Positions 5,557 through 10,690 of a DNA stretch of 10,690 nucleotides are shown piece after piece (within the stretch, counting starts at the first letter, position 1; the number at the start of each line of letters is the position of its first letter). Under the pieces are notes generated by a model. It was not told where the DNA came from and ran no database searches. It saw only the letters and a list, made by a program, of their open reading frames with translations. A program made the position numbers and the translations under genes. The stretch spans positions 1 to 10,690 of the forward strand of contig JAFSZW010000272.1 of assembly GCA_017458865.1 (NCBI GenBank), given 5' to 3'. This DNA is from Clostridia bacterium. Lineage in GTDB: Bacteria; Bacillota; Clostridia; Christensenellales; Aristaeellaceae.

Positions 5557-6903
5557 TCAAATCCATTTCCTCTCAGAAACCCCGGAACGCCCTTCATGGC
5601 CGCCGAACAGCATCATGACAAGCCAGGTTGCTGCAAAGAGCATCAGGAGCGCGCCGCCCCAGAGCGGAATCGCGGTCAGCAGCAGCGATGCAAGGCTGGC
5701 AAGCGATATCGCCAGCGCCGCGGGCAGTGCACGGGGCACGCGAAGCGCATAGATGCAGGTGAGCACCTCTGCCGCGTAAGTGTACCGTTCATGCATCCTT
5801 GGCAGGCAGAAAACACAGATGAGCACAATCAGGGCTGCAATACCGACAAAGTCCTCATCCCCATATGTGTCCATCCGCCTCAGCGCGCCGCAAAGCACCA
5901 GCAGGCACAGGGCCAGAGCCAGCGCAATGCCGAATGTCCCATATGCATACGCGTCCAGACCGTCACTGACGAGCATGGCCCAGAGATTGGGTGTTCCATA
6001 ATTGAGGTTTGTATACATGGCCGCCTGGCCCGTATAGATGGAAATCAGCTCAGTTGGCGCCTTGCCCATGATCACTGCCGGCAGCTGCACGATAAGTACC
6101 GCCGCCAGGAAGGGAATCAGGTCCCGCAGCCGGATCTTTCCTGCAAGCCACAAAAGCGGCAGCAGCGGGAACAGGAACACCGCCTGCAGCTTGAAGCAGA
6201 CTGCCAGCCCCATGCACGCCATCCCGCGGGCAGGCTTTCCCTCAAGGATGAACGCGAGACCCCAGAGCAGGCTTACCGTATACAGGCTGTCACACTGAGC
6301 AAACATGCCGCCGTTCAGCACAATGGCCGGCAGGAGAAGCACAAGGAGTGCCCGGTTTCCCCCGGCCCTGTCGCCATTTGTATCCGCCAGGCGGAAAGCC
6401 GCACCCAGCAGGCATGCATCCCCGATGAATGATACCGCCTTGACGGTATACAGCCACGGGAGTGGCAGCCGGGTCAAAAGGAACAGGATGTACTGATACA
6501 ATACATGGTATTCGCCGACCCGCATCCGCATGCTCGCTGAAAAGCTCTGCCCTGCGAGGACGCGCAGCCAGTCATTCAGGTAATACTCAAAGTCCCCCGT
6601 GTTCCGGTCTATGAAGCACAGCCGGAGCAGCATGGACAAAAGGCAGACCGCAGCGCCCATCAGGAGCACAGCGGGCGAGCCGTCCGGATGCGCCCTGAAC
6701 AGAAACAGGAGCATCAGGGCAAAGGGCACCGCGAACAGGACTGCAGTCCCGATCCGCAAGGGTCCCGTATCCGCCAGCGAGAAATTTTTAAGCAGGCAGA
6801 GCAGGATAAAGCCCAGCAGCATGATGATGGAAAGGCATATCCGGATGCCGCGGCCTGCCGGTGCCAGGAAGAATTCCCGTGCAGCGGAATCAGCTCTCTG
6901 CAT
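5557..6903 (-). CDS. Gpi18-like mannosyltransferase family protein (GT-C fold), last gene of the operon
   Basis: The 448-aa product is a polytopic membrane protein with roughly ten or more hydrophobic segments. Motifs match the COG5542-type Gpi18-like glycosyltransferases. They include GDFEYYLNDW (103-112, the acidic first outer loop), VGEYHVLYQY (129-138), FAQCDSLY (201-208), CFKLQAVFLFPLL (236-248) and LPRMHERY (367-374). Enzymes of this fold transfer a sugar from a polyprenyl-phosphate donor to an acceptor at the outer face of the membrane. Bacteria lack GPI anchors, so the acceptor is more likely a lipid, a surface polymer or a protein. All expected charged residues are present, so activity is likely; the sugar is not certain. 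The start at 6903 follows AAGGAGAG (6911-6918) and overlaps the end of the upstream paralogue by 14 bp, which indicates translational coupling. Confidence 0.85.
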   Translation of the reverse strand: MQRADSAAREFFLAPAGRGIRICLSIIMLLGFILLCLLKNFSLADTGPLRIGTAVLFAVPFALMLLFLFRAHPDGSPAVLLMGAAVCLLSMLLRLCFIDRNTGDFEYYLNDWLRVLAGQSFSASMRMRVGEYHVLYQYILFLLTRLPLPWLYTVKAVSFIGDACLLGAAFRLADTNGDRAGGNRALLVLLLPAIVLNGGMFAQCDSLYTVSLLWGLAFILEGKPARGMACMGLAVCFKLQAVFLFPLLPLLWLAGKIRLRDLIPFLAAVLIVQLPAVIMGKAPTELISIYTGQAAMYTNLNYGTPNLWAMLVSDGLDAYAYGTFGIALALALCLLVLCGALRRMDTYGDEDFVGIAALIVLICVFCLPRMHERYTYAAEVLTCIYALRVPRALPAALAISLASLASLLLTAIPLWGGALLMLFAATWLVMMLFGGHEGRSGVSERKWI

Positions 6904-8254
6904 GGCGCAGCTCTCCTTGAACAGCCAGACAGTCTGTAATCATATAGAACGTAAAGACCAGGGCAACCAGGCTGGTGACCAGCAGCGGAACGACATCATG
7001 TCCGAAAATGCCCTTCATATAGCCAAAGAGCGAGATGATCTCAACCAGTGCCGCGGCCAGGATGCCGCGAATGTCTCTGGCGCCCGCAAGGGCAATCAGG
7101 AGGGCCAGATAGAGCGCGCGGACATTCATCTGAGGCAGAATCATGGGCAGACCAAAGGCCAGGAGCAATGCGCAGCGCATCCACTGGTTGGTCGTAAGCG
7201 GTCCGCGCCTGACCATGGCCATGCTCAGCAAAAGCGCCAGGAACAGGCTGAAAAACAGGCCCATGCCGCTGAACTCACGGACAGAGGCGACCACCATAAG
7301 ACCGTAGACCCCGGGCGCATTGTCCGTCAGGCCTGCACCCTCATAGGCGACCTCGGTAATCTGCGTATTGTAGCGTCCCAGGATCGACATAAAGGACTGC
7401 CCATCAAGGAACATCGGGATATGCAGCGCCAGGAAACCGGCAGCAAGCCCCAGCAGATGGCGCAGTGAAATCTTCCGCTCCATAAACATGGGGATCAGAA
7501 GCGGGAACAGGAACGCCGCCTGCAGCTTGAACCCGACCGCAAGCCCCCAGAGCACGCATCCGCCCCACGGATGGCCCGCCAGCAGCAGATACAGTCCCCA
7601 CAGGCTCAGCGCCGCATAAATGGCATCACAGTGCGTCCACGCGCCACTGTTCATCAGGACCGTAATGGCCAGCATGGAAATGCCTGAGGCCAGCACCGCG
7701 CCAAACGGTTTTCCGCCATTGAAGAGGTAGAGCCGCTGCACGCAGACCGCACCGGCCGCAATGAACACGAGATTCACCAGCTTTACCGCATACAGCCACG
7801 GGAACGACTCAAGCCTTGACAGGAGGCCGAGGACGATCAGGTAACCGCCGGACCACGCCTTGTCCTCCCACGCCATCGCGGTGAGCAGGTCATAGTTCCA
7901 CATGTCCTCCATCAGGGGCGACAGGAGCAGCGTCATGCGGCCCGGGGCGATTTCCATCAGGCCCAGATGCGCACAGATCGCCAGGCAGAACATCAGGGCA
8001 GCGCTCAGCAGGATAATGACCGGCTGATCCCTGAGGCTTGCCAGTGTCGTCAGCAGCAGCACTGCCGCACAAACGCCCCCGATCACGGCAACCAGCGGCT
8101 GATTATTCGCCCAGCCCATGCCATAGAGCAGAAACGCGCAAAACCCCAGCGCCATCACGATATAAAGGACAAGTCCCACCGTCCTGCCAGGCACAGCCAT
8201 CAGGATATCCCTGAGCGGATCAAATGCCCGCCGTTCCCTGTTCTCACTTGCCAT
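6890..8254 (-). CDS. Divergent Gpi18-like GT-C paralogue with degenerate motifs
   Basis: This 454-aa polytopic membrane protein is a paralogue of the gene immediately downstream. They share blocks at matching places: WTHCDAIY (206-213) with FAQCDSLY, and VGFKLQAAFLFPLL (240-253) with VCFKLQAVFLFPLL, followed by related RKISLRHLLG-type loops. However, the first-loop GDFEYYLNDW and the GEYH motif have no clear equivalent (MEDMWNYDLLTAMAW, then WSGGYLIVL). The late MHERY motif is replaced by MNVRALY (376-382). It may be a catalytically altered or inactive partner of the downstream enzyme, or an enzyme with a different acceptor. The start at 8254 follows AGGAGG (8266-8271) at a rather long 11-nt spacing. 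It sits between the PIG-V-like gene (43-bp gap) and its paralogue (14-bp overlap). Confidence 0.8.
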   Translation of the reverse strand: MASENRERRAFDPLRDILMAVPGRTVGLVLYIVMALGFCAFLLYGMGWANNQPLVAVIGGVCAAVLLLTTLASLRDQPVIILLSAALMFCLAICAHLGLMEIAPGRMTLLLSPLMEDMWNYDLLTAMAWEDKAWSGGYLIVLGLLSRLESFPWLYAVKLVNLVFIAAGAVCVQRLYLFNGGKPFGAVLASGISMLAITVLMNSGAWTHCDAIYAALSLWGLYLLLAGHPWGGCVLWGLAVGFKLQAAFLFPLLIPMFMERKISLRHLLGLAAGFLALHIPMFLDGQSFMSILGRYNTQITEVAYEGAGLTDNAPGVYGLMVVASVREFSGMGLFFSLFLALLLSMAMVRRGPLTTNQWMRCALLLAFGLPMILPQMNVRALYLALLIALAGARDIRGILAAALVEIISLFGYMKGIFGHDVVPLLVTSLVALVFTFYMITDCLAVQGELRHAES

Positions 8255-8297
8255 AAACGATACTACCTCCTCATGCCCGGCCGCGCAGCTACCTTAA

Positions 8298-9554
8298 CTA
8301 AAACACCTGCACTGCCAGGGTAAACCCGTAAACAAAGAGCAGCAGCAGCCCGCCCGAGAGCACCATCACAAGGAGATGCACCCATCCGGGCAGCCGCGCC
8401 AGGGCCCGTTCCTGCATCACCGGCAGGACAAAGAGCCCGAACATATACCGCGGCCCCGACAAAAGCCAGGTCGGCGAAAGAATGACAACCATGTAGACAA
8501 AGCTGAACGCCATGAGATCAAACGGCAAATGCCTCGCGCGAATCATCACCAACATGGCCAGCACAATCGCAATGACCTGCGTCCCCCACGTCCACCACCG
8601 GTCGTCCTCGCCGACAGACTCGAGAAAATACTGCATGGTATTGCGGGCCGAGTGCATGAACGTGCCCGCCTGCTGATACCAGTTTTCCCGCTGATAGGTC
8701 AGGTACATGAACGGATCTCCGGTCACAACCCGGTTGATCCCCCAGTAGATGAACAGGCCGGAAAACACAATGAGCATCTGCGCAATGCCAGCAGCCGCAC
8801 TGCGGCCGGTCAGCGTCCGCGCAAACAGACTCTCCAGCAGATCAATCAGGATGAATCCCGCGAGGACAATGCCCGGCATGCGCGTCAGCGCAGCGAACAT
8901 GCCAAAGATGGCGCCCGCCCAGGGATGTCCAAACCGTCTCAGGAGATAGGACGCCAGCGAAAGCAGCAGAAACAGCCCTTCCGTATAGATGCAGCACAGA
9001 AAGACACTGAGCGGACTGAGCAGAAACAGCACTACGCACTCAACCGGGTCCACATCCCTTATATTGCAGGCCAGGATATACAGCAGCACAGCCGCGCCCG
9101 ACCCTGAGAGGACCGATATCAGCGTTCCTGAATAGCTCAGATTGCCGCCCGTCAGCGGCTGCAGAAGACGCATCAACATGGGATACAGCGGAAAGAAGAC
9201 CAGTCTGAGACGGGCCTCGCCCACCGCGGTATATCCCTCAGATGCAATCCCGTAATAATGCCTTGCATCCCAGTGAATAAACAGATGGTAAAAATCCTGC
9301 GCAAGAGTCCCTGATGTACCTTCAAAGAGATGAAGCAGCAGGAATGCCCAGAGAAAAAGCACAATGCGCGACAGCAGTGCTGCCGCGAAAATCACCGCAA
9401 GCTCCCCTGCGGGCGGAATGACCCTGTACCGCCCGGATGTCAGCGTTCCATCGCCGCGCCCCCGGGCAATGAGCCGCCTGAGCAGATGCAGCCCAATGAA
9501 TGCCATGCATATGGTCACAATGCCGGCATAGACATATGAAACCGTCTTAATCAT
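8298..9554 (-). CDS. PIG-V-like GT-C mannosyltransferase (Mannosyl_trans2-type membrane protein)
   Basis: The 418-aa product is a multi-pass membrane protein carrying PIG-V-family landmarks in order. These are HWDARHYYGIASEGY (94-108, acidic first outer loop), FFPLYP (120-125), SPLSVFLCCIYTE (180-192), ALTRMPG (222-228) and SGPRYMFGLFVLP (366-378). In eukaryotes PIG-V adds the second mannose of GPI anchors. Bacterial relatives are thought to use polyprenyl-phosphate-linked sugars to modify lipids, wall polymers or proteins. The WD pair and the Arg-Tyr motif near the end are present, so activity is plausible. Its ATG overlaps the stop of the coiled-coil gene by 4 bp (ATGA) and it has little ribosome binding site of its own, so its translation is probably coupled to that gene. 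No polyprenyl-phosphate sugar synthase is in view. Confidence 0.85.
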   Translation of the reverse strand: MIKTVSYVYAGIVTICMAFIGLHLLRRLIARGRGDGTLTSGRYRVIPPAGELAVIFAAALLSRIVLFLWAFLLLHLFEGTSGTLAQDFYHLFIHWDARHYYGIASEGYTAVGEARLRLVFFPLYPMLMRLLQPLTGGNLSYSGTLISVLSGSGAAVLLYILACNIRDVDPVECVVLFLLSPLSVFLCCIYTEGLFLLLSLASYLLRRFGHPWAGAIFGMFAALTRMPGIVLAGFILIDLLESLFARTLTGRSAAAGIAQMLIVFSGLFIYWGINRVVTGDPFMYLTYQRENWYQQAGTFMHSARNTMQYFLESVGEDDRWWTWGTQVIAIVLAMLVMIRARHLPFDLMAFSFVYMVVILSPTWLLSGPRYMFGLFVLPVMQERALARLPGWVHLLVMVLSGGLLLLFVYGFTLAVQVF

Positions 9555-10453
9555 GCTCTGTCGCTTCGCCTGCGCTTCGGCGCACCTTCCGCAGCCTGTA
9601 CATCCGTCTGCACCTGAGCGGCACCATCTGCGGGCTGCGCCGGCGCCGGCTGTCCGGCAAGGCTCTCATTCCCTGTCCCGACCGGATTAACGCCGGCAGC
9701 AGGCTGTGCTTGCGCCTGCGCCTGCTTTCCATGGAGGCGCTCATACTCCGCCAGATCGCGCTCATAGGCAGCCATATCCAGCGCATACTGGGCGCGCTTC
9801 GTCCGGTACTCTTCCATTTCCCGTTCGTATCTGGCCTGGTTTTCGGCCTCCTGCATGCGGTTCCATTCTGCCAGGTCCTGCTCATACTGGGCCTGCTTGA
9901 CCGCGTATTCCTGCAGTTCGCGCTGATAGCGCGTCTGCTCATCTTCCTGTCCGATTGGCCGGCCGAACCGAACTGTATCCGACTCCGCCGCCTCGTAGCG
10001 CATTCCCGGATACTCGCCCAGCTCCTCATCTGAAAGTGCCGCTGCGCGGCGCAGCACCTCATCCACCTCCGGCTTTGAGATCTGCAACGTATGCTGATTC
10101 AGCGGTTTTCCGTCCTCATCCCTGGGCGGCGGCGCATTCTCAGACATGAGCACAGCCGCCTGTCTGGCGCCCACCTGTTCCGTGTTCATCTGGACAATGG
10201 AATCATCCGATATGCCCAGTTTTTCCCGTGCCCGGATAGACCACGCATGAAACGGCCGCCAACGGATCAGCCAGACCAGCCAGTCACCGGCAAGGCCGAT
10301 ACTGACAAGGACAATGCAGACGGGCAGCCAGTATTTTCCCAGCCATTCCAGCAGGCTGTTGCGGTCACTCGTAAAGATTGCCCAGATCGAATTTGCCAGT
10401 GCCCTTACCCAGCCCAGCAGAATCGAAAAAAGCAAATCCGTAAATTTCCCCAT
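9551..10453 (-). CDS. Membrane-anchored coiled-coil protein with aromatic heptads; unrecognised family
   Basis: The 300-aa product has two N-terminal hydrophobic segments (about 5-27 and 42-64) followed by a positive stretch (RWRPFHAW at 64-71, then RAREK). This suggests both ends face the cytoplasm. Residues 72-170 are a polar linker. Residues 174-240 form a coiled coil with an aromatic residue every seven positions: Y176, Y183, Y190, W197, then Y209, Y216, Y223, Y230 and Y237. It looks like two related blocks offset by 33 residues (YQRELQEY and YEREMEEY). The tail is rich in Gln, Ala and Pro and ends in a basic KRRRSDRA. No catalytic motif is visible. As first gene of the glycosyltransferase operon it may anchor or organise the GT-C enzymes or link them to envelope machinery; this is inference. 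The start at 10453 is supported by GGAGG (10459-10463) at 5-nt spacing. Confidence 0.8.
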   Translation of the reverse strand: MGKFTDLLFSILLGWVRALANSIWAIFTSDRNSLLEWLGKYWLPVCIVLVSIGLAGDWLVWLIRWRPFHAWSIRAREKLGISDDSIVQMNTEQVGARQAAVLMSENAPPPRDEDGKPLNQHTLQISKPEVDEVLRRAAALSDEELGEYPGMRYEAAESDTVRFGRPIGQEDEQTRYQRELQEYAVKQAQYEQDLAEWNRMQEAENQARYEREMEEYRTKRAQYALDMAAYERDLAEYERLHGKQAQAQAQPAAGVNPVGTGNESLAGQPAPAQPADGAAQVQTDVQAAEGAPKRRRSDRA

Positions 10454-10458
10454 GTATG

Positions 10459-10463
10459 CCTCC
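10459..10463 (-). promoter_or_regulatory. Ribosome binding site of the coiled-coil protein gene
   Basis: GGAGG on the minus strand lies 5 nt before the ATG at 10453, where the hydrophobic N-terminus begins. The 30 nt between this site and the upstream terminator hairpin hold no recognisable promoter. Confidence 0.75.
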
Positions 10464-10493
10464 GCGGTCTGACGTCCCTGCAGATGTTACAAG

Positions 10494-10521
10494 AAACATC
10501 CGGTCATACGGCCGGATGTTT
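10494..10521 (-). terminator. Strong intrinsic terminator-like hairpin after the YbbR/CdaR-like gene
   Basis: AAACATCCGG (10494-10503) pairs perfectly with CCGGATGTTT (10512-10521) over 10 bp with an 8-nt loop. On the minus strand it starts 2 nt after the stop codon of the upstream gene, and its 3' arm ends in TTT followed by CTTGT. The sequence is roughly symmetric, so it could also act on the other strand. The U run is short, so some read-through into the coiled-coil operon is possible, and no clear promoter was seen in between. Confidence 0.7.
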
Positions 10522-10523
10522 GT

Positions 10524-10690
10524 TTACTCAATGGTAATAACGGCCTGAATATCTCCGATTTCCGGCTCCGCCGTAAATTCCGGTGCGTCTTTCACTTCAA
10601 TCTGAAGCGGCAGTGTATGGGTGCCAGCCTCAAGCCCCGTGATGTCGACATACATCGAAACATCATCGCTGGTCAGGGCACTGATGAACG
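10524..10690 (-). CDS. C-terminal end of a probable YbbR/CdaR-like protein (partial)
   Basis: Fifty-four residues precede the TAA stop at 10524; the rest lies beyond the right edge. The piece contains SMYVDITGLEAGTHTLPLQI, then EVKDAPEF, ending QAVITIE. This fits the last strands of a YbbR domain, which typically read V-x-v-D-l-s-G-l-x-x-G-x-h-x-x-p-v. YbbR-repeat proteins such as CdaR are membrane-anchored, extracytoplasmic regulators of the diadenylate cyclase CdaA and are usually encoded next to it and glmM. Neither neighbour is visible here. Another beta-sandwich repeat protein remains possible because only the tail is seen. Confidence 0.6.
   Translation of the reverse strand, partial: FISALTSDDVSMYVDITGLEAGTHTLPLQIEVKDAPEFTAEPEIGDIQAVITIE

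Noticed and set aside
4678..6432. Long plus-strand open frame of 584 codons
   Set aside because: It lies antisense to the YheO/DauR-like gene and the Gpi18-like gene, both with clear family motifs. Its product is Gln/Arg/His-rich without recognisable domains, as expected for the complement of membrane-protein codons.
6599..7468. Plus-strand open frame of 289 codons
   Set aside because: Antisense to the two GT-C paralogues; highly charged, low-complexity product with no domain.
8376..9107. Plus-strand open frame of 243 codons
   Set aside because: Antisense shadow of the PIG-V-like gene; Gln/Arg/His-rich, no motif and no ribosome binding site evident.

Overview
All credible genes in this window read leftwards on the minus strand, so the biological order runs from high to low coordinates. 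The sequence looks like a moderately GC-rich member of the Clostridia (Bacillota). This is inferred from AGGAGG-type ribosome binding sites, an apparent YbbR/CdaR-type protein, a YheO/DauR-type PAS-HTH regulator, a secreted SH3-plus-propeller protein and Gpi18-like membrane glycosyltransferases. I cannot name a genus.

Right part (10690 to about 5557): the C-terminal tail of a YbbR/CdaR-like protein ends at a strong terminator hairpin. After it comes a tight four-gene cluster: a membrane-anchored coiled-coil protein with aromatic heptads, a PIG-V-like GT-C mannosyltransferase, and two paralogous Gpi18-like (COG5542-type) GT-C glycosyltransferases. Junctions are a 4-bp overlap, a 43-bp gap and a 14-bp overlap, so this is almost certainly one operon. 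The likely job is adding mannose or another hexose to a cell-surface lipid, polymer or protein at the outer face of the membrane. The coiled-coil protein may be a membrane scaffold. One paralogue keeps the family's charged motifs and the other has lost most of them.

Middle part (5556 to 3106): a YheO/DauR-like regulator is followed by a secreted protein made of a bacterial SH3 domain and about seven short RCC1-like repeats, probably a beta-propeller. The spacer between them holds GC-rich hairpins and a cluster of TGTGC-type dyads that look like operators. A possible 108-aa Cys-containing ORF is joined to the SH3-propeller gene by an ATGA overlap.

Left part (3117 to 1): a near-consensus promoter and a structured leader precede a REC-GGDEF-EAL-GGDEF protein. 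Its EAL site is complete, while both GGDEF motifs are degenerate, so it is predicted to break down c-di-GMP under phosphorylation control. Finally, a glycoside hydrolase family 3 beta-glucosidase-type gene begins from its own likely extended -10 promoter and runs off the left edge.

No tRNA, rRNA, CRISPR array, insertion sequence or plus-strand gene was found. The long plus-strand open frames are antisense shadows of the genes described.
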